Source of the DNA: Scleromitrula shiraiana
Lineage: Eukaryota; Ascomycota; Leotiomycetes; Helotiales; Sclerotiniaceae
Direction: 5' to 3'
Length of the DNA stretch: 64,000 nucleotides
NCBI GenBank assembly: GCA_028455995.1
Contig: JABELC010000001.1
Location: 1,166,501-1,230,500, forward strand
Below, piece by piece: positions 36,728 to 46,748 of the stretch (position 1 is the stretch's first letter; each line of letters opens with the position of its first letter). The notes under the pieces were generated by a model. It had not been told where the DNA came from. It worked only from the letters and a program-made list of their open reading frames with translations, and did not search any database. The position numbers and the translations under genes were made by a program.

Positions 36728-37240
36728 CTAGTTGCTATCGATTCGTCGCTTCTTTGATGGGGGACCAGATTGCATATCGTTAGACGACAAAGCAGAGGAA
36801 GGATCTTGAAATTTTCGAAGTTCATTGCGACATTTGATCACATATCCGATCTGATATTTACAATCATCAACAGCATCATGCTTGGCAGGCCCAAACCACT
36901 GGTCTCAATGAATCCTTCATATCGTATCGATAATGACAAGCATCAAGACCTTGTTTGGTGACCTTGAGACAGTCAGATATCCAAACAGAGAAGCTCTCCA
37001 AAGCAGCTGCAATATCATATCTGCTATTCTTACTAGCTTCGAGAGTCTCCGGGATGTGATACTTGAGCCATGCTCTTGTATCGACAGCGACGACTAGGCC
37101 ATGATCGATATTAGATTGCAGGTTGACGATCATGGAAAACTCGCGTAGAGCTCTCCCGGTGTCGATGTCGAAGTTAACGGCCCCGATTTGGACGATAGCG
37201 GGATTGGGGTTGTCAGAGTGGCTAGCTCGAGATCAAGCAT
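36728..37240 (-). pseudogene. DEDDh-type 3'-5' exonuclease relic, frameshifted
   Basis: Read on the minus strand, exonuclease motif I appears as MLDLELATLTTP (start 37240) in one frame. It continues as NPAIVQIGAVNFDIDTG only after a one-base shift inside ACAACCCCAATCCC, as if one C had been lost. After YRYDMKDSLRP the frame must shift back to read WFGPAKHDAVDDCKYQIGYV, which holds the H-x4-D motif III. The frame then ends at 36728 with a basic tail (PSKKRRIDSN). Motif I D-L-E and motif III H/D are present, but the segment that should carry motif II is short and poorly matched. The two opposite shifts and the lost middle argue for a decayed gene, related to phage- and Rv2179c-like exonucleases that occur in fungi. 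A sequencing error could explain only the first shift. Confidence 0.6.
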
Positions 37241-37819
37241 GATATGGGTTTGTCTTGGCTGTAAGGAAACGGCATGTCTGCAGTGTGCAGTTTTCGAACT
37301 GTATGAAGGGTGGGTGTATGAAATGTGGATGTATGGAATGTAGGTGTAGGGAAGGTGGGTGTATGGAAGTTAGGTGTGTGAGAGGTAAGTGAATGGGAGG
37401 TAGGTGTATGGAAGGTGGGTATGTAGAATGTGGGTGTATGTTTGAGGGAACAAGATGAACTGAAATTCAAATGAGGGGGGTTAGCTATACATAAGGAAAA
37501 CAGTGAACGCCTAGTGCATGCCAGAATAGGATAATTGCAAACGGCGCTCATGCAATATGCCTCCGCATCACCGGTCTGTACGATGCTACTAATATCATGT
37601 TCATTTTATTGTTGTCGTTGTTATAAGTTCTTAAGAAGATGACTCAACAATAGAAGCAGAAGAGAGAGCGGGTGAAAGCGGTGTGTCGTGATTGGACAAA
37701 AACCGTGACTCAATGGCAGAATTTAAGCAACACAAAAAGTGGAAGCGCTGTAAAATAAACTTTCCATAATTTCTAAACATCCTTCTTTTCAAACTTCAAG
37801 TTTTCAATTCGAGTCAATC
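37241..37819. promoter_or_regulatory. divergent spacer, exonuclease relic to LYS1
   Basis: It contains the 15-bp minisatellite and the LYS1 promoter. A CACTTTTTG-like stretch and TCAAG-rich leader precede the LYS1 ATG. I could not identify a convincing Gcn4/CpcA TGACTCA site; TGACTCAA does occur at 37640-37647 and 37707-37713 reads TGACTCA, which are candidates. Confidence 0.45.
37313..37445. repeat. 15-bp minisatellite, GAAGGTGGGTGTATG-like
   Basis: About eight degenerate copies of a 15-bp unit. Because the unit is a multiple of three, the minus strand reads through it as a Thr/Pro/His/Phe pentapeptide repeat (PTFHT-like) within a 109-codon open frame. I regard that frame as a by-product of the repeat. 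Confidence 0.85.
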
Positions 37820-39057
37820 ATGTCGGTAACTACTCTTCATTTGCGTTCAGAGTGTAAGTAACCGACGGGAGCATCATGTTCCGTACTTTACTAATGCGAT
37901 CATCAGTGGGCAAGGCTCTTGAACATCGATCTGCCCTTACCCCCACTACTGCTAAAGCTCTCATTGAAGCTGGCTATAAGATCAATGTTGAGCGTAGCTC
38001 AGAACGTATATTCGATGATGAAGAATTCGAGAAGGTCGGAGCTACTTTGGTGCCAGAGAATACATGGAGAAGTGCACCAAAAGATCATATCATCATTGGA
38101 TTGAAGGAATTGCCTGTGGAAGAATGTGAGTTTTACCCCGCTATCCACATAATTGAATCAATTCAGCATGGAATTTTTATCTGACAACTATCAAAAGTCC
38201 CCCTCGAGCACGTTCACATCCAATTCGCACATTGCTACAAGCAACAAGGTGGATGGGAGACCGTTCTATCAAGATTCCCTCGCGGCGGCGGAACACTTCT
38301 TGATCTCGAATTTTTGACAGACGATAGAGGCAGAAGAGTTGCTGCTTTTGGATACCATGCTGGATTCGCCGGTGCTGCATTGGCGCTCGAAAACTGGGCA
38401 TGGCAACTTACACACCCAGCCTCAGAGCCATTCCCAAGTGTCTCGAGTTACCCCAACGAAGACGAATTAATTAAGGATGTGAAGAAGGCAATTGCAGCCG
38501 GACAAGAGAAGACTGGAAAGGCACCAAGAGTTTTGGTTATTGGTGCATTGGGTCGATGCGGAAGTGGTGCAGTAGATCTCTGCTTGAGAGCTGGTGTGCC
38601 AACCGAGAATGTGTTGAAGTGGGATATGGCTGAGACGGCCAAGGGTGGGCCATTCCCTGAGATCGTCGAGAGTGATATCTTCATCAACTGCATATACCTC
38701 ATGTCCAAGATTCCAAACTTCGTCGACATGCAAAGTTTGGATACCCCTAATCGCAAGCTGTCCGTCGTTTGCGATGTTAGTGCCGACACTACAAACCCAA
38801 ATAACCCAATTCCGATTTATACTGTTGCTACTACATTTACGGAGCCAACTGTACCTGTCGAGGTTAAGGGAGAGCCAAGGTTGAGCGTCATCAGTATTGA
38901 TCATCTACCAAGTTTGTTGCCGAGAGAGGCAAGTGAGGCTTTCAGCAAGGACTTGTTACCAAGTTTACTGTCCTTGAAGGATTGGAGAAATACCCCTGTG
39001 TGGTCAAAGGCCGAGAAGTTGTTTCAAGAAAAGGTTGCTACACTTCCTAAGAACTAG
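37820..39057 (+). CDS. lys1: saccharopine dehydrogenase (NAD+, L-lysine-forming)
   Basis: There are three exons: 37820-37853, 37907-38125 and 38198-39057 (370 aa; yeast Lys1 has 373). The first intron is 53 nt with a good ACTAAT branch site. The enzyme makes lysine and 2-oxoglutarate from saccharopine in the last step of the alpha-aminoadipate pathway. Motifs are LEHRSALTPTTAKALIEAGY, HIIIGLKELP, HIQFAHCYKQQGGW, and the nucleotide-binding VLVIGALGRCGSGAVDLC. The C-terminal part SIDHLPSLLPREASEAF is typical. The length and all domains are complete. The gene starts with a very short 34-nt exon; the ATG follows a TCAAGTTTTC leader. TGACTCA sequences upstream could place it under CpcA/Gcn4 control, as known for this pathway in fungi. 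Confidence 0.96.
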
Positions 39058-39271
39058 ATTTAAAGGATTCTTAAAAGATTTGTACTTAGATACTTGTTAT
39101 GACAAAAAGGATATAAATTAACGAAAAATGCGATATGATTAAAACCACCACCAGATCCCTGTGATATAGAGCCCATTGCAAATCATATGCATATGATATC
39201 AGTGTCTATCTGGCCCGGGCATAATATTCGGAGGGGAGTAGATAGATAAGTCGAGTTTAAGCATGAGGGGC
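39058..39271. other. 3' flank of LYS1
   Basis: Short AT-rich spacer containing the LYS1 3' UTR. Nothing else is seen. Confidence 0.5.
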
Positions 39272-39287
39272 AAAAAAAAAGACCAAA
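39272..39287 (-). terminator. likely Pol III terminator of the tRNA-Gln unit
   Basis: On the minus strand this is a T4 (39287-39284) followed shortly by T9 (39280-39272). No run of four or more T occurs between the tRNA-Gln 3' end and this point, so Pol III should read through the tRNA-like half before stopping here. Confidence 0.6.
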
Positions 39288-39299
39288 AGAATATCCAAT

Positions 39300-39346
39300 G
39301 TTCTATACCCAGGATTGAACTGGGCACAAGAGAACCTTCGATGAGA
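39300..39346 (-). other. tRNA-like 3' half directly behind tRNA-Gln
   Basis: Immediately 3' of tRNA-Gln the transcript would read a possible anticodon arm ACCTT-CTCATCG-AAGGT (a CAU triplet in the loop). A variable stretch, a perfect T arm CCCAG-TTCAATC-CTGGG, and ATAGAAC follow. ATAGAAC could pair with GTTCTAT at the 5' end of tRNA-Gln. The 5' half of the second tRNA is missing. The anticodon-like arm overlaps the last bases of tRNA-Gln. This may be a partial tandem tRNA duplication. Confidence 0.55.
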
Positions 39347-39418
39347 AGGTTCTAATAGGAATCGAACCAATATCTCCGGAATCAAAATCCGACGTGCTAA
39401 CCATTACACCATAGAACC
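39347..39418 (-). tRNA. tRNA-Gln(UUG), intronless
   Basis: The 72-nt gene has acceptor stem GGTTCTA/TAGAACC, a D arm with TGTAATGGTTAGCA, and an anticodon arm CGGATTTTGATTCCG (anticodon TTG). The T arm is ATTGG-TTCGATT-CCTAT. A and B boxes are intact. No CCA is encoded, as expected for a nuclear gene. Confidence 0.93.
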
Positions 39419-39909
39419 ATTTAGATGTTTATACCCATTGCTGGATGTGGAGGTCAATAGCATATTAAAATTTATATAAAGAACTGAGCGGGTTGAAAAT
39501 TTTTGCATGCACTCAAAGCGAGTCGGGCCGGAAATGGAGGGGCTAGAACACATGAAAATAATGAGCATGGTAAATTTTTATTCCTCTCTGTGCTTTGATC
39601 TTTGAGTGGCTTGAAGATGTAAATAATACAATGGAATTCTTGATAACTTCTTTCAAAAAGTCATACCCGTTATTATTTATGCTGAGATGACCAAATAAAT
39701 CCTTTGAAGCTCAGCTCGAAGGCTGTTCTTGTTTATTACAATGCAGTGAATGCAATAATCTGAGACCTCGCTTGATCGTGACCAATACTGTACTGTACAT
39801 ATAATATCTGAACCAACATGCAACAACCTTAACCTAACATCCAATATCAATCTCAACTCTATCATTCTAAGAGAGAACCCAAATCAACCCTACCGTCCCC
39901 AAGAAGAAT

Positions 39910-41235
39910 ATGGCAAACTCCAAGTAATTAAACAATTCAAATTACGAATCAATCGCGTAGGAATCTCTAGCTAACAGTATCTTTAGGTATGAATATGTAA
40001 AAGGCTTTGAGCAACCAGATCTTCTACTTCCCAACACTTGGATTGTAGTACGTATCGATGGACGAGGATTTCATAAGTATGTTTTCCCGTCTCATATTAC
40101 ATATTCAATTTGAATTCATATATACATAACTTGAGACTGAAGAGTATATAAAACGTAGATTCTCAGATAAGTATGCCTTTGAGAAACCAAATGATCGTCG
40201 GGCTTTGGATCTTATGAATGCGGCTGCTAAGGCGGTTATGATGGAGCTCTCGGATATTGTTATTGCGTATGGTATTAGTGATGAATATAGGTAAGAATTC
40301 TATGATTATGTTTCTGTGTTTTGTTGTATTGGGTAGGGTTTGGGTGTGCTAATTTTGAGTGCTAGTTTTGTTTTCCACAAATCGAGTACCCTATTTGAGA
40401 GACGTTCAAGGTATGTAGTTACTCCTTCAATTATTTCAAAGATATGGGATGAATTAACATGTTTCTAGTAAACTCATCACCACTATCGTCTCGACTTTCA
40501 CGGCATATTATGTTCATCTCTGGTCTACATATTTCCCAGAACCGGAGATGCAACTTACGGCGCCGCTTCCTAGTTTTGATGGGAGAGCGGTGCAGTATCC
40601 GACTGTCCAGAATCTGAGAGATTATATGAGTTGGAGACAGGTTGATTGTATGGCTTCTTCTCCGAGTGAAAATGATTAGTGTTAGTTTATGGACTAATGG
40701 CTGAAGGTCATATAAACAATCTCTACAATACTACATTCTGGACTCTGATTCAAAAGGGTGGATTCGATGCGAAAGGAGCTGAGAAGGAACTTGCTGTGAG
40801 TTGAACTTCATTCCATAGTCATGTGAATTAAACTAACGATTTTTAGGGATCCTTAGCTGCAGACAAGAATGAGATTTTATTCTCTAGATTCGGCATAAAT
40901 TATAACAATGAGCCGGAAATCTACAAGAAAGGAAGTGTAGTCTTTCGTGATGTAAGTTACTGCCCACTAGTTCCCATAGATCCGCTCCTTGCTTATCATA
41001 GACATGAACACAGTATGAACTAGTGGAACCTGGTGCACCCGAAACCCCTGATGAAGATTCTGCAAAGACCATCGAGGAAAAGGAACTCTCAAAGACGCAA
41101 GAGGAGAAGGATAGAAAGAGGAGAGCTAAAGCGAGAATCACCGTACAACATGTAGATATCATCAAGGATGAGTTCTGGCAGAGAAGACCTTGGCTTTTGT
41201 CGAATAAGCCCGGAAAGATTCCTAAAGAGCCATAG
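39910..41235 (+). CDS. thg1: tRNA(His) guanylyltransferase Thg1
   Basis: Eight exons join to 291 aa: 39910-39923, 39987-40076, 40159-40290, 40366-40410, 40469-40647, 40707-40795, 40847-40951 and 41014-41235. Every intron is GT-AG and all phases match. Thg1 adds the G at position -1 of tRNA-His by 3'-5' polymerisation, an identity element for histidyl-tRNA synthetase. Motifs are VVRIDGRGFHKFSDKYAF (metal-binding Asp), GISDEYSFVF (second metal-binding Asp), STLFERRSSKLITTIVS and CHINNLYNTTFW. The C-terminus carries an extra Glu/Lys-rich insert before ITVQHVDIIKDEFW. Exon 1 has only 14 coding bases and exon 4 only 45. The gene is tail to tail with TMA23, 148 bp apart. Confidence 0.95.
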
Positions 41236-41383
41236 TTTTAGGTATTATTAAATTTGACTGAATCATGACTTATACATCTAGAACGCCAAAATCACCCTTA
41301 TTGTGACTTTATATAAACTCCTTGACCAAAACGCCATATGCTATGCTGGTAAAATATACAGCCTGTGCGCACTCTTCCTTCTA

Positions 41384-42076
41384 TTAATCCTTCCTTCGCT
41401 TCTTCTTCTTTGACTTTTCGGATATCGAGGATGTATCTGACGAATCTTTCTCCGTTTGTTGTAATAACTTCTTCTGTCGCTTTCGCTCTTTTCTCTCCTC
41501 CTTCGTTTCAACCTTTTCTACGGCTTTCGTTCTCGCGTTCTTTGCTTCTGCCTTGGCCTTGGTCTTTTCATCTTCCTCCGCAGCTTTTCGAGCCCTCTCC
41601 GCCCTCTTCTTATTTTTTCTCTCCCTCCTCTCCTCCTTCGTTTCCATTCTCTCACTGCGCTTCCTGTCCTTTTTTCCCTTCCCACTCTCCTCCTTCTTAA
41701 CCACCACAACTTCCTTCACAACCTCCTCCTTATCTTCAAGTGTGCCTCCCATCCTCTCCCCCTTCACGAAAAAACTATACAATCCCCCCTTCGATCCAAC
41801 CCACTTACTTCCACCCTTAACCACCATATCCAGCCCCCCACCACCCTCCACCTTGACCTGACCCTCCTTCGACGTATCCAATCCCTTCAACGAAGCATCG
41901 AACGCATTCATCCACCACATATCAGCCGTCTTATGTTGTTTCCTTCCAACTCCCAGCACATTATCTTTTTTCGATACAAGCAGTGGTCGCGAAAGTCCGA
42001 TTGTGTCCGATGTAGAATGTAAGGAGTGACCAGTTCCACGCCATCCTTGAGAGGTTAGGAGCGCATGGGCGTCCAT
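41384..42076 (-). CDS. tma23: G-patch nucleolar protein Tma23
   Basis: This is a single-exon gene of 230 aa. The first 30 residues form a short G-patch-like motif (LLTSQGWRGTGHSLH, then GLSRPLLVSKK). DNVLGVG and the diagnostic AWW-type block (ADMWWMNAFDASLKGLDTS) follow, matching the start of yeast Tma23 (ending in WWERLFDGHLKNLDVS). The C-terminal half is highly charged, with repeated KEERRERK and KKKKRRKD, suitable for nucleolar localisation and RNA binding. Tma23 is linked to ribosome biogenesis. The plus-strand open frames opposite are by-products of the biased codons. Confidence 0.85.
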   Translation of the reverse strand: MDAHALLTSQGWRGTGHSLHSTSDTIGLSRPLLVSKKDNVLGVGRKQHKTADMWWMNAFDASLKGLDTSKEGQVKVEGGGGLDMVVKGGSKWVGSKGGLYSFFVKGERMGGTLEDKEEVVKEVVVVKKEESGKGKKDRKRSERMETKEERRERKNKKRAERARKAAEEDEKTKAKAEAKNARTKAVEKVETKEERKERKRQKKLLQQTEKDSSDTSSISEKSKKKKRRKD

Positions 42077-42439
42077 CTTGAGTAACGCGCCCGGTCGGTG
42101 GTGTAAGAAGGAGGAGGATTGATGAGAATGAACAATGAAATCGGAAATTTTGAGAGGATTTTCTTATCGGAATTTCAAAAAATTCGATATCGTAATCTTA
42201 GCGTCGCTCGCTTAGTGGAGTAGTGTGGCTAGTGGGATGGCGTCGCTAATAATTGGCCATTTAAAGAACCATGGATGGTTTTTCTGGTTGTCGATTGAAT
42301 TTGCATGGTTTGAGGATTACCATTAATTTTTTTATACCTATATTTTTTGTTCGCTATTCTGAGATACTATGTCCTTTGGCCATTACCATACGACATTAGC
42401 CTACTCGTTCGGTAGCTTGGACCTTGAACTTGTCCAAGT
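42077..42439. other. divergent spacer, TMA23 to the antiporter relic
   Basis: No gene. It holds the TMA23 promoter and leader and the former promoter of the antiporter. Confidence 0.5.
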
Positions 42440-44043
42440 ATGCCATACCTTCAATATGAGGAACCAGGAATCGTGACCATTCTTTCACTCGCATCCTTCA
42501 TTCTCCTCTTAAACGTGGTTCGCTATACATTAGACCATCTCTTATGTTGTGGCATCATAGGCCAGATTCTCATTGGAGTAGTTTGGGGTCTACCAGTCGG
42601 AGGAACATCATGGCTGACCGAGGGAAATCAAGAGACAATTCAATCACTACCTGGGTCTTATAGGTCTTGTCTTCGAAGGGGGTCTTAATACAGATCTCGT
42701 TCAGCTTAAAAAGTCTACATACATCTCAATATCGGTGGCTACAGCTGGTTTACTAATGCCGATTGCATTGTCTTTCATATTGCTTCTCTTCCCCTTCCCC
42801 AGTAGTTCTGGTGCATTATATCCTACTCCCTTGGCAGCATTTTCTGCTGGAGCATCGTTATGCTCAACCTCCTTAGGGGCCATATTTGCTATTCTTTCAT
42901 CTGCAAACATGCAACATGCAGCACACGCGTGTGGGTGTTATACTTGTTGGTGCTGCAATGATGGATAATGTGGTGGGCTTGATAATGGTTAATATTGTGA
43001 CCACTCTTGGGTGCTTGGCCGATTGCTAGACCAACTGTTGCAAGCTTTGGCTTGTTTCTGGTCACGGTTGCAATTGCACCGTTTACTATCAAACCTGCAT
43101 GAGCATGGATAGTCAAGTATTTTCGCTCTGGGCCACAAACAAATACGCAGTCCCATGGTAAATCTAATATCAAAGATTTTGTTATCAGACCAGTTCAAAG
43201 CCTTCCTCAAGTTAATTTCATTCTCTCGACGCTGGTTCCGGTAATCTTCGTCACAATTGCATCATTCGTGGATGCATCTGTCTTATTTGCATTATTCATT
43301 GCAAGAGGTGTAGTGAACTATCTTTGGGAGATTGGAAAAGAGGTTGATCCATCAAATGTTGGTACAGCTGTCGGCATGTATGAGGATTACTATACAATTG
43401 CCTATGGATTTTATTCTAATTCCTTTCTTTTTCATAAGTCTTCTTACCTGTAAACTCAAATCTGTGGTAATAAACCGAGAAAGTATCAGTGTACCTTTTC
43501 ATATCAATGCTGTTGATAGTCATTATGCCCTCCCAAATATTCTTTACGTATACTTGCCAGATTATTTTATTCTAGGCATCGATTGGCTTCTCGATCCCGA
43601 TTACAGATATGCTCAAGGCTTCAATCGTTTGGAAGGGTATTGTATATTGAGTTCTTATGATCCTCGCGAAAGGATTTGTATGTTCTGTTGTGTACTTTGA
43701 ATATTTTACCAAGACACGATTTGGCAAGGGGGTTCACCCAAGTGATACATCTCAACCACCCATGGCTCAGGAAACAGACAGAGAGCTCAGCAATGGCGGC
43801 CCCCCTCACATGGAAGCATTACCTATTGGATTTGCTATGGTCGCTAAAGGAGATATCGGGTTTCTGATTGCATCATTATCACAGAGTTCCAAAACATTAA
43901 CCCTAATGAACGGAGATGAAGCATTTGGCGAAGGGCTCTTTCTCGTTATTATTTGGGCAGTAGTGATATGCACGATTGTTGGACATGTTGGTGTTGGTAT
44001 TCTTGTCAGAGTACTTAAGCGCAAAGGGTCGAGTTTCTCTTGA
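42440..44043 (+). pseudogene. CPA-type Na+(K+)/H+ antiporter pseudogene
   Basis: A monovalent cation/H+ exchanger can be followed along the whole stretch, but only by changing frame. The segments are MPYLQYEEPGIVTILSLA (from 42440), YLGLIGLVFEGGLNTDLVQL (from 42648), TRVGVILVGAAMMDNVVGL (from about 42921), AWPIARPTVASFGLF (from about 43015), LPMDFILIPFFF (from about 43398) and ASIGFSIPITDMLKASI (from 43576), running to a normal C-terminus at 44043. In-frame TGA codons occur at 43100-43102 and 43648-43650. The former intron (43434-43575) keeps its CTAG acceptor, but its donor now reads ATAAGT instead of GTAAGT. With at least four frameshifts, two stops and a dead donor, this cannot encode the transporter. 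It lies upstream of and co-directional with the first GT31 gene. Confidence 0.9.
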
Positions 44044-45260
44044 TTGAGTCAGGGTCGGCTCTGATAAATCATAATGAAGAAGATCGAGTCAATTTTATCT
44101 CGATCATTATCATAAACACAACGAAATCGGCCACATGTTGAAGATCGGTTCCCCACAAAGTTATGTTATTTGCTTAGCATACTCGTAAAGGACTTGATTT
44201 CTTTGGTCAATCTTAACAAACATATAAAGCGTGAGATTTCAGACCTAATTTTTGGGCTTTTATATTTTTACAAAACTAAATCATGATCAGCGTAGGAATC
44301 ATATGCTATAAGCGTATAAGTTTCAACACGGTTTGAATTTTATTATAATCATTGGAAGATTTTGATTAGATGTTCCGTCTCAAATTTGGTGTCGGGCAAT
44401 TCCTAGAGATCTTCATTATATGGGATCAAAATAAATATTTGCAATAAAGTTTGACATAAGAATACTACTTAAAACCCCAACTAAAACGCAAGCATTCACG
44501 TCTAAGAAATGTACTTTAAGATGATCAACATCATGAATCGCTCGCTCCCCCTATTTTTACATCCTCGGATTAAGTGCTTGGACTTTAGGTTACTATAAGG
44601 TTAAGGTTAACAAGAGCCCGCAAACTAATAAATCTCACCGTCTTTTTACGGCAATTTTGCAAGATAACGATCATTCGAGAAAAAAAATCTGCGCCTCCAC
44701 AATTCACCTTGCCTAAATGCCAAGTAGACTAGAGGACTATCAATTCCTCGTAAGGATGATGGGCTCATGGGCAAACATGGTGTTTTTGCGGTTATTCCGG
44801 TCCCGATGATTGTATTCATTCTCTGAAGTCTTCATATGCAAGGCTACCACTCGTATGTACACTTTTCAGGGCTATGTCTTCTAACTGCCCAGGTTATCGT
44901 ATTACACTTTCCAGCCTAAAATCACCCCACAAGGGCCGGTCCCCTTGCACAACAGGGTACTATACAAAATCCCGCGAAAGCTGCTGCAGCGCCATCGGAG
45001 TCACTCAGAAGGGTGTGGTTGCCTGTAGTTACATGGTAACCCTTAGGCAAATCAATCTTCGAAATTTCCATCTTATATAAGATTGCATTTATTGTTCCGG
45101 ACAAGAATGGAGGAGATTGACCCCTAGTTTAAAGTTTTGGAACTCTTTCAGTATTTGATGCTGTTGTAGTGAACAGCTCTGGCTGATATTATTGAGTTTG
45201 ACAAAAGGCCTTCTTTCGTTTTGTTTTGTTTTAAATTCTTCCTTTCCGAGTGCGTACAAG
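44044..45260. other. 1.2-kb spacer upstream of GT31-1
   Basis: AT-rich with no clear gene. Around 44,870-45,105 short frames are open on both strands (a cysteine-rich one on plus) but show no recognisable domain; they may be relic sequence. It should contain the promoter of the gene at 45261. Confidence 0.5.
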
Positions 45261-46748
45261 ATGTCTGCGTCACGTATTGGGTCTTACCTGCCTCGGCATT
45301 TTAAGGGATATCTATGGATTGGTTTTTTAGTTGCAATATTCCTTGTTATGGGGTTGACTGAGAACAATGTTTTGTTTGTGGACAATTCGGGCATGTTGAA
45401 GCCCAATCCATTCTTACAGAATGAATACTCGATAAACTTACCACCGGGAGCTTCTCTTCCACCAGAATATATTCCAAGCAGTGAGAAAACAGAATCCTCT
45501 CCAGCTGTGGAAGAGCCCGGGAGAATATTCAATTCTGCTGGACTTGACCCTAAAGACATTGTTGTTTTAGTCAAGACGGGCGCGACTTCACTTTGGAGAC
45601 GCATGCCAATGCATATGTCTACCAGCTTGGGCAACAAGAACCTTACACCAAACATTTTCTTCTATTCTGACCTCGAAGACAATATCAACGGGTATCCAGT
45701 AATCGACACCTTAGCCAATGTTTCTGCAGCTCTCAAGGAATCACCCGACTTTGTGCTCTACAACAAGGCCAAGGAAACAAAAGATCATAACTTGTATCAA
45801 GAATCTGGAAGTATGGAGGGCGACTCCTATTTACCAGGAGGCTGGAGATTAGACAAATACAAATTTCTGCCTATGTTTCAACACGCCGCCATCCACCACC
45901 CCGGCAAGAAATGGTACGTATATTTCGAAGATGATAACTATTTCTTCTGGGAAACACTATACGCATGGCTAGCAACATTTGATCATACCAAGCCTGTAAT
46001 GGTCGGATCACCTGCCTTCCGGATGGGCGAGGATTTCGCTCACGGTGGATCTGGTTTCGTGCTATCTGGGACAGCTCTAGCTGCTTCTTTTGGAACCGAT
46101 ACCTCCCTGGCTGATAAATGGGAATCCTATGCCCGAGAACAGTGTTGTGGAGATCAGGTACTTTCGCACGCATTGCGCGAGATGGGAGTTGAGCGATTCA
46201 AGGGACTAGATGGAGGCGGATGGGCAGCTTTACAGTCGCTTCCAACGTGGAGAATTGGTTTTGGAGATTGGAATCTTTGCAGTCCTATTATGAATATTCA
46301 TAAAGTTCATCAGGCGGATATATCAAAATTATTTGTATTCGAGAATGAATTCATGAAGAAAACGGATGGGAAAGGGAGAATCAGATATCGAGATATCTAC
46401 AAGTATTTTTTCGTTCCACAAATGGTGGCGCAGAGATCAGAATGGGATAATTATGCTGCGGTCAAGACATTCTCGTCGACAGCGGATGGTTGGTCAGAAG
46501 AGTACAAATCGTTGACTATGGAGCAGAAGAAGTCGAGGCCATGGGCGAGTACAGAAATGTGTAAGAAGGCTTGTAGGGACTGGGAGGAATGCCTTAGTTG
46601 GAAATATGCAGATGATGCGTGTAGTATCGATCATACAGCAGCAATGGGACAAAAGATTGATGCGGGGATTCGCATGGAGAGCGGATGGATGGTGGACAGA
46701 ATCGAGAAGGTTTTGGGAAAGAAGGAGTGTGGGGCTTTGGAATTCTAA
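45261..46748 (+). CDS. GT31-type membrane glycosyltransferase (paralog 1)
   Basis: This is a single-exon gene of 495 aa from ATG 45261; the frame is open upstream without another ATG. It is a type II membrane protein, with a short basic N-terminus, a transmembrane helix YLWIGFLVAIFLVMGL near residues 17-33, and then a luminal catalytic part. Motifs are VLVKTGATSLWRRMP, FYSDLED, GWRLDKYKFLPMFQHA, WYVYFEDDNYFFWETL (DxD-type metal site), GGSGFVLSG and CCGDQVLSHALRE. These match the Fringe/GT31 fold found in fungi. The last 70 residues carry a PAN-like cysteine pattern (CKKACRDWEEC...). The donor sugar and acceptor are unknown. It is tail to tail with paralog 2, 476 bp away. Confidence 0.88.
   Translation: MSASRIGSYLPRHFKGYLWIGFLVAIFLVMGLTENNVLFVDNSGMLKPNPFLQNEYSINLPPGASLPPEYIPSSEKTESSPAVEEPGRIFNSAGLDPKDIVVLVKTGATSLWRRMPMHMSTSLGNKNLTPNIFFYSDLEDNINGYPVIDTLANVSAALKESPDFVLYNKAKETKDHNLYQESGSMEGDSYLPGGWRLDKYKFLPMFQHAAIHHPGKKWYVYFEDDNYFFWETLYAWLATFDHTKPVMVGSPAFRMGEDFAHGGSGFVLSGTALAASFGTDTSLADKWESYAREQCCGDQVLSHALREMGVERFKGLDGGGWAALQSLPTWRIGFGDWNLCSPIMNIHKVHQADISKLFVFENEFMKKTDGKGRIRYRDIYKYFFVPQMVAQRSEWDNYAAVKTFSSTADGWSEEYKSLTMEQKKSRPWASTEMCKKACRDWEECLSWKYADDACSIDHTAAMGQKIDAGIRMESGWMVDRIEKVLGKKECGALEF

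Noticed and set aside
37222..37551. 109-codon minus frame with PTFHT repeats as a gene
   Set aside because: Its repetitive core is the 15-bp minisatellite, and it runs into the exonuclease relic in the wrong frame.
42440..44043. RIP as the cause of the antiporter lesions
   Set aside because: The stop and donor changes are not in the CpA context expected for RIP, and frameshifts are not produced by RIP.
44874..45104. Small cysteine-containing frame as a secreted effector
   Set aside because: No signal peptide, and both strands are open over the same short stretch.
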